NCBI RefSeq assembly: GCF_014898055.3 | Contig: NW_023600993.1 | Coordinates: 17,574,850 to 17,638,849, forward strand | Origin: Talpa occidentalis | Lineage: Eukaryota; Chordata; Mammalia; Eulipotyphla; Talpidae | Length of the DNA stretch: 64,000 nt | Direction: 5' to 3' | Part shown: one piece after another, positions 11,662 through 26,105 of the stretch | How the letters are laid out: the number at the start of each line of letters is the position of its first letter | Numbering within the stretch: the stretch's first letter is position 1 | Translations under genes and position numbers: made by a program | The notes under the pieces: model-generated | Databases searched by the model: none | Seen by the model: the letters and a program-made list of their open reading frames with translations, nothing else | Told to the model about the DNA's origin: nothing

Positions 11662-14600
11662 GAGTGATAATTTTAAGGCAAAGCATTAAATTCTCCTTCT
11701 GCCCGCAAATAGATGTGCCAAAGCAGTATGAACCACTGGGCATTTGCTTCCTTTTTCCCATCAGCTTGTGCTTTACTGCCTTCGAAAGTTTGCCTCTGCC
11801 ATGAATCCTGATTAAAAAAAATAGTTAAGAGAAAGAATGAACCATTTCAGAGGTTACTTGAAATAGTATCTGCCACATTATCTTTCACAACAGACACCAG
11901 AACCTCACAAGAACCTTTTGTGATCCTACAATACTTCTTATCTGTGACCTGTGCCTGTTAGCCCCTAAGATGAGCTTCATTCATGTCGTTTACAATATTA
12001 AAATTGATCTGTAGTTTGTGTTTCAGAGTACAAAGGCACAAACTCTCCTTCCCCCTAGGCTCTCACTTGACTCCTCTCTCATAAGTCTACCCCATCCTTA
12101 TAAGGATCACTGAGCTGGAGCCAAAGGCATAGTGAAGTAAACCAGCATATATTTATTTCTTTAGGACAGAACTAGTGGTGTATGTTTCCATGGATATTCC
12201 TTATCCTTTCTCCCCTTCCCTGTTACTCTCCTCTCTTTCATCTGCATTTCCAGCCCCCAAATGTTTCTTTTTAATAATCGAAATTTTCTTGTTGATTTAT
12301 TTTTATTTTTATTTTAAAAGCACTCTATTATTATCTCTATACTACCGTAACTTAGCTTGTAATGCCTATAACCTTAATATAACCTTGGAGTAGTCCCCTT
12401 CACTTTATGTGCCAAGGTGGCAGCTCTTGTTCTGGCATCCAAGGCAGGACCAGCGCCATCAGCTCTCAAAAGAGGGCAGGTGTCAGCTCTGAAAATCTGT
12501 CCACACACTGAATAATGTTGTCAATGCTGACCTGTTGTCATTCTCAGCCAACACATACCTTCTTAATACCATGGCCTCTTTCTCCAGTTAAACAGTTTCT
12601 TGTTTTAGTTTTAATTTGGTTTGCAAAATATATTAAATGTAAAGTTCTATGCTCTTATTAGTATTGGCAAAGCAGTAGTAAGTGCATATAGCACAATAAT
12701 CTTATTTTGATGTTCTGAATTTCTTTGTTGTGGGTATGGATGACCGGGTTTTAAATGAAGATACTGAATTTGATCCATAGAGAGATTTATATTGCTTAGC
12801 TCTAAGCTGCTGCACTGAATGGCACAGCAGCCTGCCTGACTCCTCTAAGTCATAACATACCCTTCCTTATAGGCAACTTTTTCAGCAAACCTTATGATGT
12901 CCCTTACTAGATTCAGCAGTGTCAGGCATTTCATGGGCACAATGGAGATTATACCTTGTCATGTTTAAAAAAATTAAGTCAAAGGAAGCAAATTATACTG
13001 AGTTTTGAAGACATCAAGGAAACTAGCATTGCTTAGCTCTCACTCGATGAATTGGTAGCCTTACTTCTAAGTTGGAGATAGTACTTCTGACCCTCATGAT
13101 CTTGTGGCTTTATTATAAAAGTAAAGTGTACAGACTTCTGTAAACACTTCAAAGGCTATGATTATCATTATATACAATGTATTGAACTGAAGGCCTATGT
13201 TAGCTCCGTAAGGTATGATGACCTGACCTTTAAGATGTCTAAAAGTACGATTTTTTTTCATTGCATAAAATCTTCAAATGACTTCATAGTTCTGTGAGTT
13301 TGGAGTCTTACATGTGACAATATTTGTTTCTCTAAGGAAAACTAATAATAAGAATGAATTATGAGTCAAATTTGACTCAATGGTTTCAATACCACCTGTC
13401 ATCTGAGTTTCTGTCTCTAAAGTTTAAAGTACACATCATTAGTTTCAGCACCCATAATATAAAAACTGTATGCCCTCATGCAAAACCATCTGCCCAAAGA
13501 ATTACCCAGTAAACTTTACCTTATTTCAACCACAAGTTTGTTCTAACTTTTGCTCTTAATATAAGATGCTCAAGACTAAGGACAAATTAAAATATGTGAG
13601 GATGCTATCCTGGCTGTCAGGCTCCTGGAGACCAGAGACTTTCTAGTTGTGGTAGGAGTGAAACCTAGCTACTTGGGATTAAGTTTAAGTAGATTTAATT
13701 ACTAATTGCACATACTTTATCTGGATTGTTTATGTTTTTTAAAATACATCAAAGAGGAATTCTGAGTCTTGCCTTGAACAAATAATAGGAACCAGATTTT
13801 GCACTCCTACCTTAAACAACTGGAAAATTAGATTTGCACAACAGGCAGCCCAGGACTATGATCATGGAAGAAGAGAAACAAATGAAGTGAGCCCTAGCTT
13901 ACTATGTAGAGGCAAGGATAAGTAAAATTGAACATATAAATGAAAGCCATTTGCAATGAAACAAGAGAATTAAAAGCCTGAAAAAAATAAAAGGAACAGA
14001 ATTTCAGTGAGCTATGGGACAAGCCATTTAACACACTGTAATTGGGGTCCCAGAAAAGCAAGTCAGGGAAGAAAAACTGAAGAAATGATGGGAGTAATTC
14101 CACTTCTAAGAACAAGGACTGAATTTGTCCTCCTATCTGAAAGAATCAGACAAAATATATAAAAACAATGATTTTTCAAGAAGCTGGACTAGGAGAGTGA
14201 TTACTGGTACATGAGAACCAAACAAAGTGAGGCATTACTGCCCTATGAAAGCTTCAGGTCATGGTATGGGAAAGGGAGCCCAGGTGGGGTCTAGCATACT
14301 CTCTAAGTTGAAAGCAGACCTGAGCTGTAGCTTCTGTGCATGGACACCACATTGATGCCTTTAACTCAGCCACTTTGTGTTCAGTAAACACTTACCTAGC
14401 TTTAGTTAAGACCTATAACCTGGGCAAGAAGAAAGAAGTAATTAAAATATTTAGATCAGAGTCCCAACTCTTGAAGAAATTGAAGTATAAGCATCTGACA
14501 GTAGGTGCATCATCACTTAAGACCAGAAGTTGGGGCCAGAACTTCTGTGCCCAGGAGGCCCCTGGTGACCCATGATGGAAGCCCTTTGCTTGAGGGTGCC

Positions 14601-16358
14601 AGCTTTCCCAGGATGTCCTGCAGTTGGGGACCACTCACTACCCACACAGACATATGGTTAGGGTGCAAGGGGCTCCCTTTTAAAGACCAGAATTCTTTTA
14701 TCTTCATTTCTGCAGTGGGCAGAAACAGTTCTCTTGGGCTGGGTAGGACATACACACACAGTGAATTCATGGGGTGGAGATACAGGATGGGGCATAAGAC
14801 TGTAGTAATTCAGCCCTTGCCTCAGTTTTCAGACCACCTTACTAGAGTGGGTCCTTAAGAGCAAAACATTTTAGACCCAAGAAGTGAATTGCCTCCATAT
14901 TCTCCATCGCCATTCCTCCTGCTCCCAGCTAAGGAACCTTGTCTCTTCAAGCCACTCTCCCTCTTAGAGACCCTTAGTAGTCTGTATAAATGGGAGCATG
15001 AAGAGAAAAACTGTATGGGCAAGATTCCAGAAGCTGGTTTAAGACAAATCACACTCAAACATAAAATGTTAGCTTTTATTCATCACAAAAGTCCATAGTA
15101 GCAGACTCACATGCACACTGTACGATGTGCTTATCACACTCAATACTGTGTGGATTCAGAATAGGCCAACTTAGTTTAGGTAGAAGAAGCTACCTCTGTA
15201 GGCCTGAAGTACCTTAGAACTTCTCCATGGAATCTAGATGTGATGTATAAATGTTCCCTGCATGTATTCTGTGTTGCATCATTTTTTCCTGTTTGGGATA
15301 TTTGTATATCTGCCAATATGGACTTCTGATACCACTATCTTTACCAGGATACCTCGAGCTATAGGATGTCCTGCTCTTGGCATTGTAGCAGCACACTGCA
15401 AGTCTCTAAGAAAGAATGTCCAGGAATATAAACACTTTCCAAATTATTCATCTACTGCAATCCTTTGATAGTATTCGATTTACATACCCCACTTCTCAGA
15501 GACTATTCTCACAGATTTCTGACTAGGAATAATTTTCCTGTTCATTACTTAATAGTTCACTAAATGACTATTAAAGTAATCATTTAAAATTGGCTTATTA
15601 ATAAATAGTCATTACAATAATTATTAATTATTATGATTTTAGAGACTCCTCTGGCACTCAATTCAACAGATATTTTCAGTGCCAAAAGTTGCAAGGAATT
15701 GTACTAGACACTACAGGGGATTTTGCGGGGTCTATGACTACCACTGCTACTACTAGTACTACTGGAAATATTCTTCTAGCAGCTTACAGTCTACTGGAGG
15801 AGGAGCATCAGAAATAAAAGAAGTACAGAAATAATGTTGCTTCATTGGAACTTGGAGAGGGTGTGGTTAGAAAGGATTGGAGCAGCTGGGAGAGGATTGA
15901 TTATCCTACCATGGTACAAGGTGAAGAGGGCCTAAACATGGAAAATCACCAACGGGAATTTTGGGGTTTGAACATTTCTGCAGTTCCAAGAACTAAGTGG
16001 TTAGGAGGTAGCACAAACAAACGTGTTAATGTATGTGCTCCCCTCTGCAGCTCACTCTGCACCATCAGGAACCCTGATTTTCTTCATTATGAAGAGTCTG
16101 GATCACCTTATCTTATTAGGACTTTCTTACCGATTGTACTTTCGAAATGTTAAGAATACAAGGTTTTGTGGCATCTCTGTTAGCTGACCTCATGTCTCCA
16201 GCAGTTCTTATCACATGAATGAAAAACAGTCAGAAATGCTGTTCAACTATCACTTAACACTTGGTATGTGCAACAATGCCCATAAATCATCCAGAAAAAT
16301 ATTGACTTCTTGGTTGACTAAAATGATTAGAAGCCTGTTTATTCTCCATTCTTTCGTA
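11662..16358. other. Intronic DNA between two inverted solo LTRs
   Basis: No SINE or LTR is recognised in 4.7 kb. The DNA is AT-rich and unique-looking, with short unsupported frames. A more GC-balanced part at 14500-14850 has open frames on both strands but no recognisable domain. Confidence 0.5.
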
Positions 16359-16362
16359 TAAC

Positions 16363-16959
16363 TGTTATAGGACAGGGAGAGGGGCAGCCCAAACCCCGCA
16401 AACCTGCTTATTCTACATGGGTTCTGCCATCCGCCGCATCAACACAAAACATAGGAGACTTTAATGGGAAGGAACTTTAATAAAACTAGGAAACAATACA
16501 GGTAAGGCAAAGAGTCTAGTTTCTAAATGAAGCACCCAAAGTTACCCGTCCCCTCGTGGGTAAAAGTCCATCCATATGGGATTGGCCCAGAACAAGGCCC
16601 CAAAGCCTGCTACAAGTCTAAAGCATCTTCCAGTGGGGACCCACAGAAAAGGGTCACAAACAACTGGACAAGCCCGGAAGGAAAAGAGCAAAATCAACAT
16701 CAAGATAAAAGCTGCCATTGTCACCTCCCCACGGGTCTCACCGACATCTGTGTCACCTAGTCCACGACCAAAAGACAAGCGCAGTTTCTTCACGTGTCTC
16801 TAGGCTCCATGTGCCTTCTCCAGGTCTCCTGGCTCCATCTTGCTTCCTTCCTTTCTCAGTCTCTTCTCCAGCTTCCCCTCTTCCTGCTCAGCTCCACCCT
16901 CCCTTGGGTGGGGCAGGGAACCTGGAACCTCCCCCTTTCCTGGGGACCACCCTGTTACA
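16363..16959 (-). mobile_element. Solo LTR of an endogenous retrovirus, copy 2, reverse orientation
   Basis: The minus strand is collinear with 11067-11657 across nearly its whole length, including the CCAAT and ATTAAAGTCTC parts; I judge identity at roughly 90% by eye. It runs TGTAACAGGG to CTATAACA, 597 bp. TAAC at 16359-16362 and 16960-16963 is the 4-bp target duplication. The 3' terminus is better preserved than in copy 1. No internal retroviral sequence is present. Confidence 0.9.
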
Positions 16960-16963
16960 TAAC

Positions 16964-19900
16964 TATCAGCGTATTGTTGCCATCAGTGTTAGTGATTTCG
17001 TAGCAAAGTGAATTTTGCAAAATGTAGACCATATAAAATTTCTAAATGTAAAGAAAAAGTCCTTTATTTTCTGAAATTTAATAAACATTTTCTTGTTTAT
17101 TCATAATCACCCTGATTATCTGCACCCTAGGTTTTATATATAAAAATGAAAGATGATTTTGAAGAGGAAGAATGTGCTCCTTTGATAAATCGTAAAGTTA
17201 ACCTATGGTCTAGTAAGTAAGATGACAAAATAAAAAAATTACTTGATATGTTTCTATTGTTCACACAATCCAGAATGCTGTACATCTTCTTTTTATGGAA
17301 TAATAGAAACCTCTGGTCAGTTATACTTCAGAAAAAAACAATGATATTATAAATATTATATATAACATTTTCAGCAGGGAAATAGGATAACTGCAAAGAA
17401 GCATGATTTGTGGATGTGAAGTGTGAAGCATTTTCCCATCAGAGATTAGTGTCTAAGTGCAGTACTTACCTTAAGCACAAGGCCTTTGTTTTCATCAATG
17501 ATTACTTTAACCTTTGATTTACATAAATAAACAGACATAACTCTTAAAGTGAATAGTGTGTTAGCCACCTGAAATTGGACTTTTGTTTCTGAAGGAAATG
17601 GTTTGGTTTTCTAAGTCTCTTTTCTGTTCATATTTTTTAATCCATCATTAACAGTAGTTATTTTGGACTTTCTTGGACATGAAAAGGCTTTCTCAAAAAC
17701 TGTACCCAACAAGACATGGCTACTTCAAAAATAAACATGAGGAAAAAAGCAAATAAAATTGTTGATAATATGTAAGTGTTAAAAACCAGCTTATCCTATA
17801 TTTAAGATGAAATTGGTATTAAGTACAGTCATTTAGTTTAAGTGAAGTTAAGAAGTCAACCTTAAAACATACGGTACAAACTTATAGCTTAGAATTTTAG
17901 CCTTTCTGATAATCAGATGGCTTAACTATGTGTGTGTGTGTGTATATATCAGAAATCCAATCTTTCTTCCTCTATACCATCACAGTTTATATTTTAAATT
18001 AATTCATGAAAATCCTACACAATTTAAAAACAAATGCAAACATTCTATAATTCAGAAATAGCATATACAGAATTGGTATATTTTGTGGAATTACTGCTTT
18101 TTTACTTAACAGAAATGTAGTTCATATAATTAATGAGATTCAATTCAGCAGTTATTCAGTCTTTCAAAGATGAGAATCATGGCTGATTTCATTTTTAACT
18201 TTTTTTCAAATACATAGTCTCAGTTCTTTATTAGTAAAGTTACTCTGTCACAGTTTTTCTCTACCCTCTTGTCCACAAACACTGCTTTATTAGCTTTCCT
18301 TGGACTTTATAGGGATCTGACAAATTCCATTAGAAAGTCAGTCTAGCTTTTTGTTTCTTTTGACATCAACACACTAGGTCAGCTTATGTCTAAGCGGAGC
18401 ATGTCAAAATGGCTGTCTTACTGCATTTCTCATTGTTATTCTCTGGGGTGATATCCCATGAAGGTCATATTATAGATCGTTTTATCAAAGACATGTCAAC
18501 AATAGTAGCTGGACAAGGGTTGGTTCCAGCTAATGGGATATGTCCTACAAAGCCACTAACAGCTTGATGTCCTAACAAAAACCTGGTTGCCTAAATATAC
18601 TTCACTGTGACTTCAGGCTGGTCTCAAATTTAACTATGTCTGATCTGCACATTCTTTCTCAAACCTCAAAAGTACATTGCTTAATATCTTTTATTCTATA
18701 AGTATAGGATGAAAATCCAGATAATCTATGCAAGCATGTAAACAATATTTTACTTTATTACCTCTCCCCGTACTTTGTTCTTATACATCTAGACAGACAC
18801 ACAGACATGTCTCTGGGTGTATGCAGTATGATTTCAATATAGTGCCTGCTCTCAGACTTACTTAGAAGCATGTCTGGTAAATGTGTGAAGCCAGACCATG
18901 ATGTTTGGACCAATTGAGCTGAAACAGTCTCCAAGAAAAGGAGGCTCGAGGTGCCGAATCATCAGCGGATATTCTCTAAACATCTTAACCTCATGGTTTA
19001 TTTATAGAATTTCATCCTTAATCTAACTGTATATTGTGGGTAGACAGGAGGGAGGATGAGTACCAACTTTTTAAATATAATATGGTCTCCTGGCATCCAT
19101 CAGCTGGATATGGCCCATCCAGAATGAGCATACTGGTTTGCCTGTTTCAAAGCTTCTGTTCACTGAAATCTGCCCATCTAAATGATATTTATTAACCAGT
19201 TCAAGTGCTGAAACCCTATTTTTATCGACACCTTCATTCCCATGTTATTAGTACCATCTCCTAAAAAATTCCAAGATCAAATTGTCAGAAAACTCAAGTC
19301 TCAACACTAGCATAATATAATGATTTTGCTATTAGAAGTATTGACTGAACATTCTGCAACTCCTTAGACATTTTGACAAGTTTTTCTGTTTTAACAGATT
19401 TTTAAAAAAAAAACAGCTAATGAAATTACATACTAAAGTTTTATTCTTATGTTATCCCTAGGGAAACAATTATTCATTTTTATTTTGGTTTATAATCTGA
19501 TTATAAGTTTGAGAATTGGCTTGTTAGTTCAAGCAGGCGCCTCTTAAGGAATCCAAATGCATTTGATTAAGCATTTAACATTATTCCCAGGGGCAGGCAA
19601 TCCCAAAGAGCCATTGGGCATGGAAGGCATTAAACATTCATTTTTCTACCCTGTAATCAACCTTCTCCATGACCTGTCACCCCCACACTAGATAACCTGG
19701 GGGCCTTTCTGTGTCAGATGTCATGTACTAGAGACTTTAACTTAGTACAAATGAGAATTAGATTTAAATTACTCGGCTAATTTTCATTTCCGATTTTAAA
19801 CAAAATTTAAATACCTGCCTCCAGAAATAAAAGATACTTATGTTTAACTAATACCAGAAGCACCATCTGTCCTGTCAGAAGCAGTTTATACAGGCTTCCT

Positions 19901-22900
19901 TTTTTTTTTTTTAATGTTGAATTAAGGACACAAACATCTACTTATCACTCCCACAGGAATAAAAGTCTGTTTAAAATTTTTAACGTGTTGACGCCGCAGT
20001 GACTTTGGGAGCATTGTACATTACCTCTATGTTAAATGCTTAAATCTTTTGTTATCTTTGTAGGAATATTTACCCAATATTTTTACATATTACTACTTAT
20101 TTTTATGATTATCCTAGACTAAGTAATTTAAATATGTAAAGCCCTGTATGTACATGCTATACCTAATTTGCAAGTGAAACTATAGTCCTGGTTCTTGCAA
20201 ATAATGAATCTGTTCTCACATAGAGACCAAAGGGCTATTCAGTGTCAATGTCAAGATGCACTTCCCCCTGTTTCTATTTATTAAGAGGGAGTTGGAAATA
20301 ACTGCTGGGGTGCTGAGCTAGTCCTGTTATTTTCCTTAATGTTTTCTGCTCACTGAAGCTTTTAAATTCCTTGTGTTTTAACTTCCTTGGGGGGGGAACT
20401 TAAGAATTCAATTTCAAATTGATCATTTAAGCAGGTAAACAAGAATCCTGTAAGTGAAAGTATCCTTCAAGTGAAATATAGGCAAATAGATAAAAATTAA
20501 AAGGGCCATAGTCCATTTTACTAAATTTAACTTGCCACAAATAGTTACTGAAGTTTATAATTTTCATAGGGCTTTTTTTATTATTATTATTGACTTTTCC
20601 TAGACCTAAGTAAGATGTATCTGTGCCAAAATGTGCTTTTCCTGACCTCTTCCCAAATGAAGTTAAACTTACAGGTCTAGAGGGTTGATTTAACCTTGTA
20701 CCCCCCAAAAAAAGTATTCTTTAATCATCATTTCTAAGAACAATCGCTGTATTTGTGTATGAAGAATGGTTGCTTAAACAAGGAAAACTTATAGGTACAA
20801 ATCATCCCTGATTTGCAAGTGAAAATATCATTGTTCATGCAGATGTGAGTGTGTTCTCATTTAGGGGCAGTGAGTCTATTCATTGCCTTTTTCCCCCCCT
20901 AAAATACAGCTCCAGACATATAATCACTATGCAAATTTAGTCAGCATATTTACACTGGAAACAAATGTAGCCAATTATAGAAAAATAGGTGGAGCTGTTT
21001 TAAGCATTCATTATATCTCTCAGGGCAAGGGGTAAATTAAACTTTATAAGGCTGCTGTAAAAATAACTATTTTAGAATTTAAATATGGCTGTGTATTTTA
21101 GTACTTATTACCAGATTCCATTTTAACACCAAGATTTAGTTTCAAAAAAATACTCAAATGAAGCATTGCAATCTGAAAACCTGTGGCTCTGCCCACAACA
21201 AAAGCATTTTAAAATGAGGGACTCAGCATGCCCCATTCCATGCTGAATCAGAGTGGCCTTTGAATTTCCAAGTCCATGGTTTAACCAGCCTTGAATAAAT
21301 AAGTGGTGGATAAAAGCCCCTGTAGGTGAGCTCCTGTCATCATCATCCACAAGGTAGAAAGCATTGTTCCTCCCACCCATTAGTGATCTGAATCATCACA
21401 GCCAGGAAGCCAGCTTTCTTACAACCCATTTTCTTGTCTTTAATGATGTGTCTTGGAGAAAGAATTAAGTAGCATAATGTGTAAAATGTAATTTGAAAAG
21501 CTAAAACATCAATGAGGGTCAAATTTTCATGAAGAATGACTAGCACAGCTTAGCTGCATGCAAAGTAATAATCAAAATCAGGTTTATCATTATGTTGTAC
21601 ACTGAAGCTAATACAAGGTCATATGTAAATTATACCTCAATTTAAAAATAAGGCTTATGAGAAGGGGAAGGAAACAGTATGGTTTTGTCAGATGCAACAG
21701 AGTACCTTCTAGTGGCAGACAAGATGATAGTTTTCAGTTATGTGATTTGAAGGACACAGAATTCTTCCTTGTCAAAAAACAAAACTGAACTGTACACTTT
21801 TGTGTATATTTCTTAATGCTAAATGTGGCCTCTCTTTTTAGTTCTCTTTGAAAAGTACATCTCTCTGGAAAAGAAGGTACACTGGGTGACAATCACATCA
21901 TGTCAAGGTATACGAGCATTTCTCTGGGAGAGAAAGATCTTTGCATGTCAGGAAGTGGAAATATGCTGGAGAATTAAGCAAATGGGGAGAGAAACAGCCA
22001 GATGCAAGCTGGATTTCCCCTGCTTTACAAAGTTGTTATGCAATAAGTTAGAGAAAGGCCTGACTTCGAATTACTACACTCTCATGTAGAATGAGAAAGT
22101 AGGAAAATGTTGGTGTTTGTCATTACCCCGGATTCGGCCTGGCACCTTTTAAAGTGAGACTAGTATCTGGGCTGAGAGGCACTGAGGTAAAAAAGAGCAG
22201 GTTCCTGAGCCCTCTGCAACTGGGCTCATTAGGATTAATCAAAGACCTACTTAGGGAAGCAGCAGGAAGCAGAGGGGTGGGATTTCCACACTAGGGAAGT
22301 TACCGGGCCATCTGGCTAGAAAATAGGTGGCTTACAGCTGAAATAGTTTAACATCCAGTTTGAAATTCAGATAAGAAAAATCCCATAATGAGCAGTTTGT
22401 CATCTCTTCATACCTCCCCAATATATATGACAAGATGATCCTGCCTGAATAGTTAAGCATTATTTTAAAGGAATTAATGTGTACATAGCTTCCTTCCCAT
22501 AATAAGTGCTCTGCCTCCTTTTCTCTTTCCTCCTTCTGTGCTTTAAGAGCCCCTTTCATGAGATCAGTGGTTTCTGTTTTCTTCATCTTCAGAGATTGGC
22601 CTCCCTACAGAAGACTAGAATGACAATGAAGACCAAATTATTGTTGAGAGTTGTTGCTCCTGAGACTATAAAGGTGAAGCCTACTTTGTATTAGTGCATT
22701 TTTTTAATATATAGGCCAGCACTTTACACTTAATAAATGCAATTTTTTTTTAATCACACATTTTCCTTTTTGAACGACAACACAGTATTCTATATTATGG
22801 TCATTTCGCACATAACATATCTGCCTCTATTGAAAGCTTACATTTTCCTCCAGAAACAATAAGTATTAACAGAGTAAAACATTGGAACATCCCCTATTGA

Positions 22901-24894
22901 AGATAGCAGTATGATTGGGATAGTTTGAAAAATAATTTAATGTCCAAAAAGCATCTAGGACATCAGACAGGTTATTGACAAAAAATACATCTTTAGGCAT
23001 AGTTAGCCTCGCCCCATGAGAATTAGGGGAGGGGGCCGCAGAGGTAGAAAGTTTAAAAGAGGGATGTTGCATGATCAGGTTTATGACTGTAGAAACTAAA
23101 GCTTAGTTCAACTGGGAGTGGAGAGACAGAAGATAGGAGACATTAGAGAAGATTTTTTTTGTTGGTCCAGAGAAGAAATGAAAGAGGACATGAAGAAAAA
23201 GAAAGGAAGGTCCAGAAGCTATTTGGCGATCAGAATCCCTGGGATATTATTGACCACTGTGACATCACTGATTGTATGAACGGGACTGTGCCTGGTCTCC
23301 CACAAATTTACAAGACAGGCTTGGTGAGCTAATGATTCATTCCAAGGATGCATTCTAAATATGCATTCCAAGAGCAGAGAATAGTATTTAATCATTCTAT
23401 GATATTTAGGGAATTGACCCTCCTGTAACCCCACTATCTCACCCCGAAAACGGATCACAGTTTATCCCTTATGACTACTAAATTTGTTTGGATATGGTTC
23501 CTTACCTATGTCAAAAGGATATAGTAAGACTTTGAATCCTAGAAATAGACTTGCTCCCTTGACTGAAGCAGAAGTAAGGGAGAAGCAGTATCTGCAGACA
23601 AACTTTGGTTTGGTGGTAGAACATGATGCCCAAGGGGTTAAAACAATAGTAAGTTCAAGATCAAGGTAGGTGTCAGTAAAACAGGAAACTACTGAATACA
23701 AACTAAATATAATATTTTTATAAATTATTAGAGCTGAAACTTTGAGGACCTGAAAGGAGATAGAAAGAAAATTTGAAGACAAAGAAAGAGGTCATAATAG
23801 GAAATGGATCCTTTTGTCTTTAGGCTTAATGCAGAAAAAATCTAAATATTATACCACAAAAAAAAAAAAAAAAAAAAGGCACCTAAGCTACCAAATTCTT
23901 ACCATCTCAAGTTAGTGATTTGGAGAGCTGCTGATACTAGAGGTATAAATGTGATATAATATCTAGCATAGAATGAGGATGTCTTGCCAGAAACCTGACA
24001 CCACCTATAAACTAAATTCCATCCTGACCATTGGGCCTCATTACTCATTAATTCATTTGTTAAATAAACATGTTTAATGGTTATCTACAGTGTCCCAGAC
24101 ACTTCTGGTTTTGTGAAACAAGACAAAGAAAGACATTGCCTCCCATCAAGGAGAGGGGGAGTCAGCTAGCACAGAGTGATGAGTACCCTCCTTTCTAGAG
24201 GTAATGGCTAAAGGAGAGCATAAAAGCAATGCACCTCAGCCCAAATCAAACCCCACACCTTCAGCGTAGTCTCTCCACAACTTGGACAGCATCCACTTGA
24301 CTTACCAGTTCCCCTCAGCTACAGATGTCCAGCACTCAAAAGCAGGCAGAATTTTCTGGTAAACTGAAATTTTTGTCCAGCTCTGACTCTAGGCTGGGTT
24401 ATTTATAACTTTGGACACAAGTCCAGATTTCCAGATACAGTGGAGATTATAGATATGTGTGATGGTATCTAGGGAATGACTGCTGTATTTATACACATGC
24501 TCACAACTATACCCTGCCCGCTCTTAACTACTGAATAAGAGTGTGAATGGAAACGATTATTGGGAAGAAAACTGATCTTTTAGAACACCAGCCTGTAATG
24601 AGAGAACTACATTGGCTGTAGATTAAAAGATATTTTTATGTTGAAGAAAAGATGTATATTACAAGCAGACTTTGTTAATTATTGTTGTTATTTTTACTTA
24701 AACAAGGTTGGAAGTAGAGGAAAGAGAGGAGCAGAGTAATCTGTCTCTCATAGCCAGAGATTGTGAAAGAAAATCCTCCAACTTAATTTATTTTCCCTGA
24801 TTATCAGAAACAAATGTGTATAGAGAATTAAAAAAACAAAAAAAACTAGGTACCTGATAGGTATATGGCTATCCATAAATAAATAGTGGTATAG
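16964..24894. other. Repeat-poor intronic stretch
   Basis: Nearly 8 kb is AT-rich without a lineage SINE or LTR. I see an L1-type tail near 21570-21650, a (TG)n at 17929-17943, poly-A at 23857-23878 and scattered A/T runs. Candidate conserved noncoding DNA, if any exists, cannot be recognised without an alignment. Confidence 0.5.
21570..21648 (+). repeat. L1-type 3' end fragment
   Basis: ATGTTGTACACTGAAGCTAATACAAGGTCATATGTAAATTATACCTCAATTT follows the usual terminal motif of L1MA/L1MB-like elements. Only the end is recognisable. Confidence 0.55.
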
Positions 24895-25540
24895 ATGTGG
24901 AAAATTGGAACCCTCTTACATTGCTGGTGGGAAGGTAAAATGGTTCGTCATCTTAGAGCAGCAGTTGGCAGTTCCTCACCTGGTTAAACAGGTCACCATC
25001 AATTCCACCCCTAGGAATCTACCCAAGAGAAATGGAAACACATGTCCACATAAAAATTTGTACAGGAATGTTCATAGCAGCATTTATTCATAATAGCCAA
25101 AAAGTGAAAATAACCCATATGTCTCTTGGCCAGTGAAGGGCTAAATATAATTGGTATAATAATACCAAGGATATTATTTGGCAATAAAAAGAAACTGCTG
25201 ATGCATACTGTATAAAATGAATGAACCTTGAAACCTTGTGAAAGAAGCCAGTCATAGGAAACCACATATTGAATGATTGCATTTGTATGAAATGTCCAGA
25301 GTAGGCAAATATATAGAAACAGATTACTGGAAACCTAGGGCTGGAGGGGGGATAGGAGGTGACTGCTAATGGATATAGAGTTTCATTTGGGTGTGGGATG
25401 ATAAAATATTCTAAAATGGATTATGTAATGGTTGTATATATACTAAGGTATACTAAAAATATGTATGTCCACACTTGAAATGAATAAATTGTATGGTATG
25501 TGGACAATATATCAGTATAGCTACTTCTTAAAAATCTAGC
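24895..25540 (+). repeat. L1 3' portion (ORF2 end plus 3' UTR), old L1M-type
   Basis: It contains GGAACCCTCTTACATTGCTG, AATTCCACCCCTAGGAATCTACCCAAG, TGTTCATAGCAGCATTTATTCATAATAGCC, GATGAATG-like and GAAAGAAGCCAGTCA motifs, and GACTGCTAATGGATATAGAGTTTC in order. This is the universal L1 ORF2 C-terminus and 3' UTR layout. Stops and small indels break the frame, so it is inactive. Confidence 0.88.
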
Positions 25541-26105
25541 TTTGCTATTTTGGCATCTTTGACACTTTTCCTACTTCCTGCAGCCACAGCATTTTGCATG
25601 GTATTTTGGGGAAAGTAATGTGTGAATCTCTGGTGTCTTAAACAAGTCCTCTACTGTATGGGTATTTTATGAGAGTTCATTAGGAATTATTGCTTAACTA
25701 AGCCTGGAATTGCAATCCAATAGCTTCTCAGTAGGAATGAACCATCTGTGCAGTTCTTTAGATGAGTCTATTCTAACAGAACACTTTATATTTCAGAACA
25801 CATTGATTTAATGTACGTAGCACTGATATGTAGCCATAGAGGAGGAGTTTTTTGTTTTAAAAAATATTTTATCAACAGTATACTTTATGTTATAGTCAGT
25901 GTATTTTTATTGTTTATCAAGCAATCTCAACCCAAGGGGCATTAATACCGAATGGTTTTAATTTTTCCTAGTTACTGCCTTAAGCCATGTTTTGTTGAAT
26001 CTTGCAGAATTTTCTCTCCCTTAACAAAATCTTGCACGTCTCATAGCATTCATGTCCCTTTCCATTATTAGAAGGTTGGTCTGGTGCATTTTAAAACACC
26101 CATCT

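Noticed and set aside
23857..23878. Poly-A run as the tail of a processed pseudogene
   Set aside because: I found no matching target duplication and no recognisable cDNA upstream.
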